Assembly (NCBI GenBank): GCA_945876755.1
Contig: CAMCPM010000003.1
Location: 62,001-126,000 of the forward strand
Origin: an uncultured Clostridia bacterium
Lineage (GTDB): Bacteria; Bacillota; Clostridia; Oscillospirales; Ruminococcaceae
Direction of reading: 5' to 3'
Length of the DNA stretch: 64,000 bases
Below the pieces are notes generated by a model. That model was not told the origin of the DNA, searched no databases, and saw nothing but the letters and a program-made list of their open reading frames with translations. Below are positions 28,024 to 36,613 of this stretch, in pieces. Position numbers and translations under genes: made by a program. Every line of letters starts with the position of its first letter. Positions within the stretch are counted from its first letter, which is position 1.

Positions 28024-30342
28024 TTAAACACTGTGCTTTACACGGTCGCGAACTTCAGCGAGCTTTGCATCGTTGAATCTGTCAAGAGTACCTACCAGAT
28101 AGCCCGTAATTCTTCTGATACGTTCAAAGCCAAGTCCGTCGTCACCCTCGTGGCGTCCGCACTTAGGACAGGTATCTCCGATAATTCCCGTATATCCACA
28201 AACAGGGTCTCTGTCAACAGGATGGTTGATAGAACCGTATCCGATACCGGATTCTTTCATGCAGCGTACAATTTTCTCAAATGCTGAAAGATTGTTCATG
28301 GGGTCGCCGTCGAGTTCAACATAGCTGATATGTCCTGCATTTGTAAGCTCATGATAAGGAGCTTCGATCTTGATCTTATCAAAAGCGTTTATAGGATAAT
28401 ATACAGGCACATGGAAAGAATTGGTGTAATAATCTCTGTCCGTTACTCCCTCGATCTCTCCGAAAAGCTTTTTATCCATGCGTACAAATCTTCCCGAAAG
28501 ACCCTCGGCAGGCGTTGCAAGGAGAGTATAATTCATGCCGGAACGCTTTGTTTCCTCGTCCATTCTTGCACGCATACGGGATACGATCTCATATCCGAGC
28601 TTTCTTGCTTCTTCGTCCTCACCGTGGTGTTTGCCGATAAGCGCTTTAAGGCACTCTGCAAGTCCGATAAATCCCATAGACAATGTACCATGCTTGAGAA
28701 CCTCCCCTACCTGGTCGTTGGGACCAAGCTTGTCCGAATCGATCCAAATGCCCTGACCCATAAGGAAAGGATAGTTTCTGACACATTTCTGAGCTTGAAT
28801 TTTGTATCTTGCCATAAGCTGCTCGCATACCAGATCCATGATCTCTTCAAGGCTGTCAAAAAATGCACCAACATTATGGTTAGCATTTATCGCCAGTCTT
28901 GGAAGGTTAACAGATGTAAAACTCAGATTTCCTCTGCCTGTTACAATTTCACGAGTCGGGTCGAATGAGTTACCGATAACTCTTGTTCGGCAGCCCATGT
29001 ATGCAACCTCAGTGTTATAATCGCCGGGTTTGTAGTATTTAAGATTATAAGGTGCGTCTATGAAAGAGAAGTTCGGGAAGAGTCTCTTTGCTGAAACACG
29101 GCACGCAAGCTTGAACATATCATAGTTAGGGTCTTCGGGATTATAGTTGATTCCCTCTTTGATTTTGAAAATGTGAATCGGGAAAATAGGAGTTTCACCG
29201 TTTCCGAGACCTGCTTCGTGCGCAAGAAGAACATTCTTGATAACCATTCTTCCCTCAAGAGAGGTATCAAGTCCGTAGTTTATCGAGCTGAACGGAACCT
29301 GTGCTCCTGCACGGCTGTTCATAGTATTCAGGTTGTGTATAAGCGCTTCCATTGCCTGATATGTAGCACGGTCAACTTCTTTTAATGTATTCTGGAAAGT
29401 AAATTTCTGTATTCTTTCTGCCGTATCTGCGTCAACATATCTGCAAAGCTTTTCAAATTCAAGTTCTTTATATCCGTTATCGTTTCCGAGTACAGGATAA
29501 ATTCCCTTTTCTTCAAGGATCTCCTCGGCAATTTTGTCGCTTACCTCCTGACCGTTATCAAGCTTTGCGATCATTTCAAGGCAGCGGGCAATATTGTAAA
29601 CATATTTCTTGCGGTATGTCTTTTTAACGCCTTCAGCCATAGCATACTCAAAATTCGGAACGCTCTGACCGCCGTGTTGGTCGTTCTGGTCGGACTGAAT
29701 TGCAATACAAGCAAGTGCAGAATAGCTGTAAATATCGTTAGGTTCACGGAGAAATCCGTGTCCTGTGGAAAATCCGTCCTTAAAAAGCTTGATAAGGTCT
29801 ATCTGACAGCAGGTTGTCGTCAGCGTAAGGTAATCAAGGTCATGAATATGGATATCACCCTGATTGTGAGCCTTTGCGTGCTTTGGGTCAAGCACATACA
29901 TCTCATAGAACTGCTTCGCACCCTCAGAACCGTATTTAAGCATAGTACCCATTGCTGTATCGGCATTGATATTTGCATTTTCACGCTTTATATCGCTGTC
30001 CTTGGCAGGCTTGAAGGTAAGATCCTCGTACACCTTCATCAGCTTGGTATTCATTTCACGGGCACGAGTTCTGTCCGAACGGTAGAGGATATATGACTTC
30101 GCAGTTCTGGCGTGACCCTCTTCAACAAGAGTTTTTTCAACCATATCCTGAACCTGTTCAACGGTAGGAATACATTTTCCGTATTTATTTTCAACTGCGT
30201 CGCAAACCTTGTCGGCAAGTTCAAGAGAAGTATTATAGTCGCTTCCGCCAACCGACTGCGCAGCTTTATAAATAGCCTGAGCAATTTTTTCAATGTTAAA
30301 GGTTACAGTTCTTCCGTCTCTTTTTCTTATCTGTGTAATCAT
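28024..30342 (-). CDS. nrdD: Anaerobic ribonucleoside-triphosphate reductase NrdD
   Basis: A 772-residue glycyl radical enzyme that reduces ribonucleoside triphosphates for DNA synthesis without oxygen. An N-terminal ATP cone (about residues 1-90; ITQIRKRDGRTVTFNIEKI) allows dATP control. Zinc-site cysteines are in VCGYTGIIGDTCPKCGRHEG. The glycyl radical site is in RRITGYLVGTLDRFN near the C terminus. ATG at 30342 has GGAGG ten bases upstream; the upstream in-frame codons overlap an NrdR box and are not translated. It is cotranscribed with nrdG. Confidence 0.96.
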   Translation of the reverse strand: MITQIRKRDGRTVTFNIEKIAQAIYKAAQSVGGSDYNTSLELADKVCDAVENKYGKCIPTVEQVQDMVEKTLVEEGHARTAKSYILYRSDRTRAREMNTKLMKVYEDLTFKPAKDSDIKRENANINADTAMGTMLKYGSEGAKQFYEMYVLDPKHAKAHNQGDIHIHDLDYLTLTTTCCQIDLIKLFKDGFSTGHGFLREPNDIYSYSALACIAIQSDQNDQHGGQSVPNFEYAMAEGVKKTYRKKYVYNIARCLEMIAKLDNGQEVSDKIAEEILEEKGIYPVLGNDNGYKELEFEKLCRYVDADTAERIQKFTFQNTLKEVDRATYQAMEALIHNLNTMNSRAGAQVPFSSINYGLDTSLEGRMVIKNVLLAHEAGLGNGETPIFPIHIFKIKEGINYNPEDPNYDMFKLACRVSAKRLFPNFSFIDAPYNLKYYKPGDYNTEVAYMGCRTRVIGNSFDPTREIVTGRGNLSFTSVNLPRLAINANHNVGAFFDSLEEIMDLVCEQLMARYKIQAQKCVRNYPFLMGQGIWIDSDKLGPNDQVGEVLKHGTLSMGFIGLAECLKALIGKHHGEDEEARKLGYEIVSRMRARMDEETKRSGMNYTLLATPAEGLSGRFVRMDKKLFGEIEGVTDRDYYTNSFHVPVYYPINAFDKIKIEAPYHELTNAGHISYVELDGDPMNNLSAFEKIVRCMKESGIGYGSINHPVDRDPVCGYTGIIGDTCPKCGRHEGDDGLGFERIRRITGYLVGTLDRFNDAKLAEVRDRVKHSV

Positions 30343-30369
30343 AAGTATTGTACCTCCATATTCAATCAA

Positions 30370-30434
30370 CCACAACATATTGTGTTTTAAGCGTCATTGA
30401 ATACAAGTATATAGTATTTGCTTTCTTTTGTCAA
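30370..30434 (-). promoter_or_regulatory. nrdDG promoter with two NrdR-type boxes
   Basis: On the minus strand TTGACA (30429-30434), a 17-bp spacer and TATACT (30406-30411) form a strong promoter. Two palindromic sequences lie over and just after it: 30402-30417, whose right half TATATAGTAT fits the NrdR consensus, and 30370-30385 (CCACAACATATTGTGT), with 12 of 16 matches to ACACTATATATAGTGT. Their centres are 32 bp apart, three helical turns, as in known NrdR site pairs. One covers the -10, so NrdR repression is expected. Confidence 0.78.
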
Positions 30435-30507
30435 TATAAATTCAAAAACTATCCCGTAAAAAAAGCCGTTTCAATTTTGTGCAAATTTCACCTGCAAGGC
30501 TCTTGCT

Positions 30508-33198
30508 TTACACAAGTACAACAGGTGCGCAAAGCCCAGCACCATTGATATTTGTACTCTGCACAAGTACGGTGATTTCCGATATACCGCCTTTTATTGA
30601 TATATCCATAGGAGCTGCCCATTCGTTATCACATTCGCCGCAAAGTATACCATTAATATAAATATTGCATTTTCCCCACAGATTATGGAAACGAAGAACA
30701 GGCGGTTTTCCGTTTATCACATCAGGAACAGTTATTTGGGTCCTGAACATAACATATTTCCCAAGCTTGTCATACATTTCTCCGGGAGCGCCATTTTCCG
30801 GCGAGAACGGCTGCCAGCTGTTCATATCGCTGTCAGCTATAACTTCATTTGGGTCGGGGCATTCGCCTGTTACTTTACTAATTCTCCAATCTGACAAGTA
30901 TATTTCCTTTACAGATTTTAGAATTGCTGTTTCAGGTCTTGCTTTGACTGGTATCGTTACCCTTGCCTGCTTTAAGCCGTCTGTTTTTGCTTTTACCAAA
31001 ACATTTTCCGCAAATTCATCCGCCGAAACAATAACCATTGCTTTTCCGGCAAACAAGCTGCGTGTTTTTCCGTTAAACGCCTCATGACAATTAGGGTCAC
31101 CATTTCCTGTGCCGAGAATTTTTCCTCCGCTTATGCTGAATTTGATTTTACTGTCAGAATTGGGTATAATTGTACCATTTTCATCCGTAAGATATGCCAT
31201 AACGGGAATTGTTTCGGTAAATTCGTCAAAAGTCCCGAAACATGGTGCAAGAACGATTCTCGATGGCTGTAAAGCCGTTTTCTTAACACACGAAACAGCT
31301 TCTTTGCCATTATTATAACCTATAAGCCTGATCTCTCCCATTTCAAACTGAACTTCCCATATATGCTGTTCATACTTATTAATAGTATATCTTCCCTGAG
31401 ATTTACCGTTAATAAGCAACTCTGCCTCTTCACAATTCGTACAGCTCATAACCTTTATAGTTTCATTTTCAGAAAAATTCCACCCATCGGGAAGAATTGC
31501 AGCATACGGTTCACTGCTTTGAATTGCCTTGACCATGTGATAGCCGCCCTTTTCAAAGCCGCAGGTATCCATAAGTCCGAAAAAGCTTGATACGCTCGGA
31601 TAAATATGCGGAGACGGTTCACCGAGATAATCAAAGCCTGTCCACATGAACGCACCCATGATAAAATCTCTTGCATTCACCTCACGCCATGTATCGCGGA
31701 CATTATTTCCCCAATCCGCAGCGTCCTCGTCATAGCAGGAAAACGTATGCTTTTCTTTATCGGTAACGGTACAGCCTCTTGTCTGGAACGCAGAAGTCGT
31801 TTCAGAACCTACTATCGGCAGAGATGGATACTTATTATGTATATCATCATAAGAATACAGCTGGTAATTCACTCCAATAACATCAAGTGCATTGCCCACG
31901 CCGCAATCCTCAAGAATTCCCCCGTTCATAGCTCCGGTTACAAGACGGGACGGGTCAAGACGCCGAATCTCATCAAGCATATGCAGAGCCATTCGTCTGC
32001 CCTGCTCGGTTCCTTGAAGAGGTTCTTCATTAAATATAGAATAAAACACTACCGAAGGGTGATTTCTGTCACGCTTTACCATTGCTCTGAGTTGTTCAAG
32101 ACACTCTTCTGACGTTTCAAAGTTACGGTTTTCGTCCATGAGCAGCATACCCATTTCGTCACAGACCTTTACCAAAGCATTCGGAGCCATACCGTGTGCG
32201 CTTCGGTAGGCGTTGCAGCCCATTGATTTAAGACGTGCAACTTTATACCTCCAGATACTCTCGCTAACGGCAGTTCCAATGCCTGCAAAGTCCTGATGGT
32301 TACAAGTGCCGTAAAGTTTAACAGCTTTACCATTAAGGAAAAATCCTTTCTCTGAATCAACGGATACAATTCTGAATCCCAGCACAGATGTAAAGCTATC
32401 TGACATTACACCATTGCAGTACAACTCTGACGTGAGCGAATACAGATACGGGTTATCCAAATCCCATAAAACTGGATTTTTTATAATCGTCTCGGAACCG
32501 TCAAACTCAGCAACAACTTCGTTATTTGCATTTTTTATTATTTTCTTTACCGATACTGAACCATTACCTGCTCCCTTGCCTGTAATTGCTCCGCTTACCG
32601 ATACTTTCCAGTTTTCGCTGTCAAGTTTATTGCAAATAATCTGCGGTTCTTCCGCAAACCGAATTTCGGGAAGAATATCCAGCCATACAGGACGGTAAAT
32701 TCCTGCGCCTTCATACCACCATCCCTCAAATACTTCGCCGTTTACATAAACTGCAAGTACATTAGGTGTACTGCCGAATTTTACGCGGTCGGTAACATCA
32801 AATGAAAATGCGGTATATCCCGAAAAATTACGCTTTGCAATAGAGCCGTTAAAGTAAACCGTTGCTTCTGTTGCAACGCCCTCAAATTCAATTACAATTC
32901 TTTTGTCCTTATATTTTTCATCAACAAAAAAGCATTTGCGGTACCACGCATTTCCCTTTGGTTTATATCCCCAATCGGCAGCTCCGTTTTTATCATTTTC
33001 CTGTTCAATCATGTAATCATGCGGAACGTCAATTGTTTTCCAGCTTCTTGCGTCAAACATACTGCTTGGAGGTCCCTGCTTCGCCCCTGCCTTAGCTGCG
33101 CCGTAGATCTCACCGTGAGAAACATATTTCTTTTTTGGCAAGTCGCCGTAATGAAACGACCAGTCTTTATTAAGTGAAAATCTTACTCTTGTTTCCAT
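30508..33198 (-). CDS. GH2-family beta-galactosidase-like glycoside hydrolase
   Basis: An 896-residue glycoside hydrolase family 2 enzyme. It has the N-terminal jelly-roll sugar-binding domain (WKTIDVPHDYMIEQ, GNAWYRKCFFV), an Ig-like domain, the TIM barrel with acid/base Glu in FYSIFNEEPLQG and likely nucleophile Glu in PIVGSETTSAF, and C-terminal Ig-like and sugar-binding-like domains (about residues 560-896). It has no signal peptide, so it probably acts on imported sugars. ATG at 33198 has AAAGGA nine bases upstream. Beta-galactosidase is the best guess; other GH2 activities cannot be excluded. Confidence 0.88.
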   Translation of the reverse strand: METRVRFSLNKDWSFHYGDLPKKKYVSHGEIYGAAKAGAKQGPPSSMFDARSWKTIDVPHDYMIEQENDKNGAADWGYKPKGNAWYRKCFFVDEKYKDKRIVIEFEGVATEATVYFNGSIAKRNFSGYTAFSFDVTDRVKFGSTPNVLAVYVNGEVFEGWWYEGAGIYRPVWLDILPEIRFAEEPQIICNKLDSENWKVSVSGAITGKGAGNGSVSVKKIIKNANNEVVAEFDGSETIIKNPVLWDLDNPYLYSLTSELYCNGVMSDSFTSVLGFRIVSVDSEKGFFLNGKAVKLYGTCNHQDFAGIGTAVSESIWRYKVARLKSMGCNAYRSAHGMAPNALVKVCDEMGMLLMDENRNFETSEECLEQLRAMVKRDRNHPSVVFYSIFNEEPLQGTEQGRRMALHMLDEIRRLDPSRLVTGAMNGGILEDCGVGNALDVIGVNYQLYSYDDIHNKYPSLPIVGSETTSAFQTRGCTVTDKEKHTFSCYDEDAADWGNNVRDTWREVNARDFIMGAFMWTGFDYLGEPSPHIYPSVSSFFGLMDTCGFEKGGYHMVKAIQSSEPYAAILPDGWNFSENETIKVMSCTNCEEAELLINGKSQGRYTINKYEQHIWEVQFEMGEIRLIGYNNGKEAVSCVKKTALQPSRIVLAPCFGTFDEFTETIPVMAYLTDENGTIIPNSDSKIKFSISGGKILGTGNGDPNCHEAFNGKTRSLFAGKAMVIVSADEFAENVLVKAKTDGLKQARVTIPVKARPETAILKSVKEIYLSDWRISKVTGECPDPNEVIADSDMNSWQPFSPENGAPGEMYDKLGKYVMFRTQITVPDVINGKPPVLRFHNLWGKCNIYINGILCGECDNEWAAPMDISIKGGISEITVLVQSTNINGAGLCAPVVLV

Positions 33199-33215
33199 AT
33201 AAAGCTTTCCTTTCG

Positions 33216-33677
33216 TCATATTGCTTTTTTCATTATTATTCTTGTCAGTCTTACAAGTGCAGATACAGCAAATACGCCCATTGCTATCGAACCTGCTATG
33301 CCTACTGTTTCGGCAAACTGATGAGAAAAGCTTTCAACATCTCCGCCAATAAGCGTTATCATAGTATTGTAAATATATCCTCCCGGAACAAGAGGGATTA
33401 TTCCCACAACAAGATACATATTGACCGGAACATGAAGCCGTCGTGCCATGATCTCGGAATACATTGACACAGCTGCCGCCGAGAAAAAATAACAAAGCAT
33501 TTCCGCTGTACCGCTTAATTCAAATGCAAGAAATATAAACTGTGTAAGCGTTCCGCCTATTCCTGCCATGATCATATGCCGCAGCTTTATATTAAACTGC
33601 ACTCCAAATGCAATTGAAGCTATGAGGCTATACAAACACGGAAGAATAAGCTGCTGCAAAACATTTTCAATATACAT
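33216..33677 (-). CDS. ThrE-like exporter, small membrane subunit (YjjB/DUF3815 type)
   Basis: A 153-residue membrane protein with four to five hydrophobic segments (for example YLVVGIIPLVPGGYIYNTMITLIGGD). It matches the C-terminal half of ThrE threonine/serine exporters, which in many bacteria is a separate gene paired with a DUF1212 protein, as here. ATG at 33677 has GAGGAG upstream. It starts just after the DUF1212 stop codon. Confidence 0.85.
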   Translation of the reverse strand: MYIENVLQQLILPCLYSLIASIAFGVQFNIKLRHMIMAGIGGTLTQFIFLAFELSGTAEMLCYFFSAAAVSMYSEIMARRLHVPVNMYLVVGIIPLVPGGYIYNTMITLIGGDVESFSHQFAETVGIAGSIAMGVFAVSALVRLTRIIMKKAI

Positions 33678-33688
33678 ATTACTACTCC

Positions 33689-34456
33689 TCATATAGCTGT
33701 AAACAATGCGATCGCAGACGCTGCCCCGACTGCCATTCCGACTGCAACAAGCAATGCTTCTATAAGCGTATACATTCCGGCAAGAAAGTCGCCTGCAATA
33801 AAATCACGCATACAGTTGGTAAGCGTTATTCCCGGAACAAGATTCATTGATACGCCGATTATTACCTTGTCAAAGCCGTCTGTAAGTCCAATCCTTGAAA
33901 TAATTACCGCAATAGATGAAGCTGCAATTGAACATACAACGCTTTGAAAAAAAACGCTGGGCTTGACCTTATTAACCATCTTTGAAACTAAAAGCACCAA
34001 TATAGAAATTATTCCGGCAGCTACAGCGTCGGGTATTCCTCCGCCGAAAAACAATGCAAATGTCGAACCAACTATCGCATAGCTTATTATCTGTACGGGA
34101 TAGCCGTAAACCTTACGCTTGCTTATTTCATCTAAATGCTTTTTAATGACATCAGCTTCAGGTTTTTCGGTACATATAAATCTTGAAAGATTATTCAGCT
34201 TGTCAACACGGTCAAGGTTTGTTCCGCGGTTTATTATACGCCTTGTCTGAGTAATCGGGGCATCATCTCCCTCGTTCACTGTTATGATAAGGCTCGTGGG
34301 TATGGCAAAAACCTCAATGTGGTTATTTCCGCCTGAAAAACCGTAAGCTGCGGCAATTCGGTTTATGCTGTCCTCAACCCGGTAAATCTCTGCTCCGTAT
34401 TCTATAAGCATACTTCCAATTCTTGAAGTTATCTGCAAAAGTTCCTTAGCTGTCAT
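33689..34456 (-). CDS. ThrE-like exporter, large subunit (YjjP/DUF1212 type)
   Basis: A 255-residue protein with a cytoplasmic N-terminal part (residues 1-110; IGSMLIEYGAEIYRVEDSINRI) and five hydrophobic segments. SMNLVPGITLTNCMRDFIAGD is the family signature. Together with the adjacent small subunit it should form an amino-acid or dicarboxylate exporter; the substrate is inferred from the family. AAGGGGGATAAC precedes the ATG. Confidence 0.85.
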   Translation of the reverse strand: MTAKELLQITSRIGSMLIEYGAEIYRVEDSINRIAAAYGFSGGNNHIEVFAIPTSLIITVNEGDDAPITQTRRIINRGTNLDRVDKLNNLSRFICTEKPEADVIKKHLDEISKRKVYGYPVQIISYAIVGSTFALFFGGGIPDAVAAGIISILVLLVSKMVNKVKPSVFFQSVVCSIAASSIAVIISRIGLTDGFDKVIIGVSMNLVPGITLTNCMRDFIAGDFLAGMYTLIEALLVAVGMAVGAASAIALFTAI

Positions 34457-34476
34457 GTTATCCCCCTTTACACTGA

Positions 34477-35211
34477 TTATACAATAAATCCTCCGTCAAC
34501 CGAAAGAACCTGTCCGGTTATAAATGAAGCTTTATCGGAAGCAAGGAACACTATCGCTTCGGCAACGTCTTCCGGCGTACCGATACGGTTAAGAGGCGTT
34601 TCAGCTTTAAGCTCGTTCATTATTTCTTCGGAAAGATGACCGTTCATTTCGGTTGCAATAACTCCGGGAGCAATGCAGTTTACTGTTATTCCGGAAAGCC
34701 CTGTTTCCTTGGCAAGTGCCTTGGTAAAGCCTATCAGCGCCGCCTTTGAAGCAGAGTAATGCACCTCGCATGACGCGCCTGATATGCCCCACATTGACGA
34801 AATGTTGATTATCCTGCCGTATTTGTTGTGTATCATATGCGGCAAAACAGCTTGAGTACAGTTATAAGCGCCTTTTACGTTCACAGCGAACATTCTGTCC
34901 CACATTTCCTCGGTAATATCGGAAAAAAGCGCCTGTTCCGCAATTCCTGCGTTATTAACGAGGACGGAAATTTTTCCAAAATCTGCCTCGATTTTTCGTA
35001 CCATTTCATTTACCGACGATTTATCCGCAACATCAGCTTGAAAGCATTTCGCCTTTACACCATATCTGTTAAGCTCGGTGCAAAGCTTTTCTGTGGCTTC
35101 AGTTGATTTATTATAATTCACGGCAACGTTATATCCGTTTTGCGCAAAAGCAATCGCCGATGCCCTGCCAATTCCTCTTGAAGCGCCTGTTATAAGGACG
35201 GTTTTGTTCAT
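34477..35211 (-). CDS. SDR-family reductase, probably the EF-P 5-aminopentanone reductase (YmfI type)
   Basis: A 244-residue short-chain dehydrogenase: TGASRGIGRASA (NADP site), NNAG, catalytic Ser in NISSMWGISGASC, YSASK and C-terminal ITGQVLSVDGGFIV. It resembles FabG, but the stretch SSMWGISGASCEVHYSASKAA fits the YmfI group, which reduces the 5-aminopentanone on elongation factor P. No fatty-acid gene is near, which favours YmfI over FabG. It is divergent from the radical SAM gene and shares a back-to-back promoter region with it. Confidence 0.82.
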   Translation of the reverse strand: MNKTVLITGASRGIGRASAIAFAQNGYNVAVNYNKSTEATEKLCTELNRYGVKAKCFQADVADKSSVNEMVRKIEADFGKISVLVNNAGIAEQALFSDITEEMWDRMFAVNVKGAYNCTQAVLPHMIHNKYGRIINISSMWGISGASCEVHYSASKAALIGFTKALAKETGLSGITVNCIAPGVIATEMNGHLSEEIMNELKAETPLNRIGTPEDVAEAIVFLASDKASFITGQVLSVDGGFIV

Positions 35212-35247
35212 AGCAATACCTCTTTGATTTTACAATTATACATTTAT

Positions 35248-35276
35248 ATTATACCAATATACAAAAACAATTTCAA
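35248..35276 (-). promoter_or_regulatory. Promoter of the SDR gene
   Basis: On the minus strand TTGAAA, a 17-bp spacer and an exact TATAAT. Its -35 is three bases from the -35 of the divergent promoter. Confidence 0.75.
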
Positions 35277-35279
35277 CAA

Positions 35280-35308
35280 TTTACAGATAATAATTTATAT
35301 GGTATAAT
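35280..35308 (+). promoter_or_regulatory. Promoter of the radical SAM gene
   Basis: TTTACA, a 17-bp spacer and an exact TATAAT, 17 bases before the start codon. This leaves a leader of only about ten bases. Confidence 0.75.
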
Positions 35309-35325
35309 ATGAGCGAGGTGTTTTT

Positions 35326-36213
35326 ATGGATTTGCACAACTGCAACCTTTGCCCCAGACAATGCGGCATTAACAGATACAACGGGACAGGTTTCTGCGGC
35401 TGCGGAGCGGCTGTCCGTGCGGCAAAGGCGTATCTTCATATGTGGGAGGAGCCTTGCATTTCTGGGACACGCGGTTCGGGTACGGTTTTCTTTTCGGGCT
35501 GCTGTCTGAAATGCCGGTTCTGTCAGAATTACAAAATATCCTGTGAAGGGTTTGGCAAGGAAATTTCTGTAACAAGACTTGCAGAAATTTTTATTGAGCT
35601 ACAAGAAAAAGGCGCGCACAACATTAATCTTGTGAGTCCGACACAGTTTGTACCGCAAATTATTGAGGCGCTTGATTTATGCCGCGGAAAGCTTATTGTT
35701 CCTGTGGTGTACAACACGGGCGGATATGAGCGTACCGAAACGCTGAAAATGCTTGAGGGGTACGTGGACATCTACCTGCCTGATTTCAAGTATTTTGACA
35801 ATGAACTTGCAAAGAAGTATTCCTCGGCGGAAAACTATTTTGAGACGGTTACGGCGGCTTTGAAGGAGATGCATCGTCAGGTTGGGCGGTATGTGCTTGA
35901 TTCGTACGGAATAATGCAAAAAGGCTTAGTTATACGTCATCTGACTCTGCCGACCCACAGGCACGACTCGGTGAAGGTGCTGGAGTGGATAGCAGAAAAT
36001 CTTCCCAAAGATGAAATTTTGGTCAGCCTTATGAGTCAGTACACGCCCTTTTACAGAAGCTCGGAGTTCAAGGAGCTTTCGCGGCGCATTTCCACATTTG
36101 AGTATAATTTTGTACTTGACAAGGCACGTGAGCTTGGTTTAAATGGGTTTATGCAGGAAAAATCCTCCGCTAAGGATGAGTATACACCCGAATTTGATTT
36201 GATAGGGATTTAG
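35326..36213 (+). CDS. Radical SAM protein of the PflA/PflX-like group
   Basis: A 295-residue radical SAM protein. N-terminal Cys (HNCNLCPRQCG, GTGFCGCG) precede the cluster motif SGCCLKCRFCQNYKIS. NLVSPTQFVPQIIEAL and YNTGGYERTETLKMLEGYVDIYLPDFKYFD are typical of PflX-like proteins, whose substrates are mostly unknown. The start is supported by GAGGTG. Its stop codon TAG runs into GGAGGA, which before the prophage arrived was the ribosome binding site of the GNAT gene now at 55378. Confidence 0.88.
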   Translation: MDLHNCNLCPRQCGINRYNGTGFCGCGAAVRAAKAYLHMWEEPCISGTRGSGTVFFSGCCLKCRFCQNYKISCEGFGKEISVTRLAEIFIELQEKGAHNINLVSPTQFVPQIIEALDLCRGKLIVPVVYNTGGYERTETLKMLEGYVDIYLPDFKYFDNELAKKYSSAENYFETVTAALKEMHRQVGRYVLDSYGIMQKGLVIRHLTLPTHRHDSVKVLEWIAENLPKDEILVSLMSQYTPFYRSSEFKELSRRISTFEYNFVLDKARELGLNGFMQEKSSAKDEYTPEFDLIGI

Positions 36214-36218
36214 GAGGA
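36214..36218. repeat. Target-site duplication GAGGA, left copy
   Basis: GAGGA directly precedes the TG at the left end of the element, and the same five bases directly follow the CA at the right end (55368-55372). A five-base duplication is what Mu-type transposases make. Confidence 0.88.
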
Positions 36219-36247
36219 TGTTATCTGACATATAGAATATAAAAAAT
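36219..36247 (+). repeat. Left terminal inverted repeat and first transposase-site candidate
   Basis: The end reads TGTTATCTGAC; the right end read inward is TGTTGCCTGAC (9 of 11 identical). From TGAC at 36226 a 22-bp stretch ending in AAAAAAT matches the right-end 22-bp repeat at 14 of 22 positions. Further A-rich, GCG-containing units continue to about 36350 and may be additional binding sites. Confidence 0.75.
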
Positions 36248-36370
36248 GAAAAAATGCGGAAAAAGGCGTGAGAAATATTAAAATGCCAATAAAAGCGCGT
36301 AAAATAGGCGTTTTAAAGGTGTAAAAACGTAGAAATGTTGAAACGGTGGAAAAAACTGTTGTCAAAATAA

Positions 36371-36420
36371 AAAAGGCATTTTCGGCTGATTTGAAGAAAA
36401 TCAACTGGAAATGCCTTTTT
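36371..36420. terminator. Hairpin just inside the left end
   Basis: AAAAAGGCATTT pairs with AAATGCCTTTTT, with a small inner GATTT/AAATC stem. T runs on both sides make it a bidirectional terminator that would stop transcription entering from the host radical SAM gene. The 400-bp stretch 36214-36613 otherwise holds only transposition and regulatory sites; the short ORFs there look spurious. Confidence 0.8.
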
Positions 36421-36432
36421 TGAGTTTATGAC

Positions 36433-36519
36433 TGTTATAATGGTGTTTTAATGAAAATATAAATCTGTTCTAATGGCTATTTTACGTTGTTTTAATATTA
36501 TAACAAACTGTTTTAAGAT
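36433..36519 (+). repeat. Phased array of TGTTNTAATGG-like iterons
   Basis: Five copies start at 36433, 36444, 36466, 36488 and 36509: TGTTATAATGG, TGTTTTAATGA, TGTTCTAATGG, TGTTTTAATAT, TGTTTTAAGAT. The steps are 11, 22, 22 and 21 bp, so all face the same side of the helix. They lie between the left end and the repressor gene. They may be internal binding sites for the transposase or repressor. Confidence 0.65.
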
Positions 36520-36593
36520 TTGTGGCGCATTGAAATTTAATGGTTTTAAATTGGAAATTATGTTATGCGAATATGCGAACTAAAAAACAGATA

Positions 36594-36613
36594 TATGCGA
36601 ACCAGTTCGCATA
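36594..36613 (-). terminator. Palindromic terminator after the repressor gene
   Basis: TATGCGAAC-CA-GTTCGCATA is a 9-bp stem directly after the repressor stop codon; on the minus strand it runs into ATCTGTTTTTTA. Two extra ATGCGAA copies at 36565 and 36573 repeat one arm. Confidence 0.65.

Noticed and set aside
34477-35211. Naming this SDR fabG.
   Set aside because: No fatty-acid synthesis gene is near and the active-site region fits YmfI-type reductases better; the symbol was left empty.
36210-36404. Minus-strand ORF of 64 codons at the left end.
   Set aside because: It crosses the element boundary, the terminal repeat and a terminator hairpin, has no ribosome binding site, and its frame is explained by A-rich sequence.
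36433-36519. CRISPR-like array.
   Set aside because: Repeats are only 11 bp and degenerate with 0-11 bp between them, and no cas gene is present. It is an iteron-type array.
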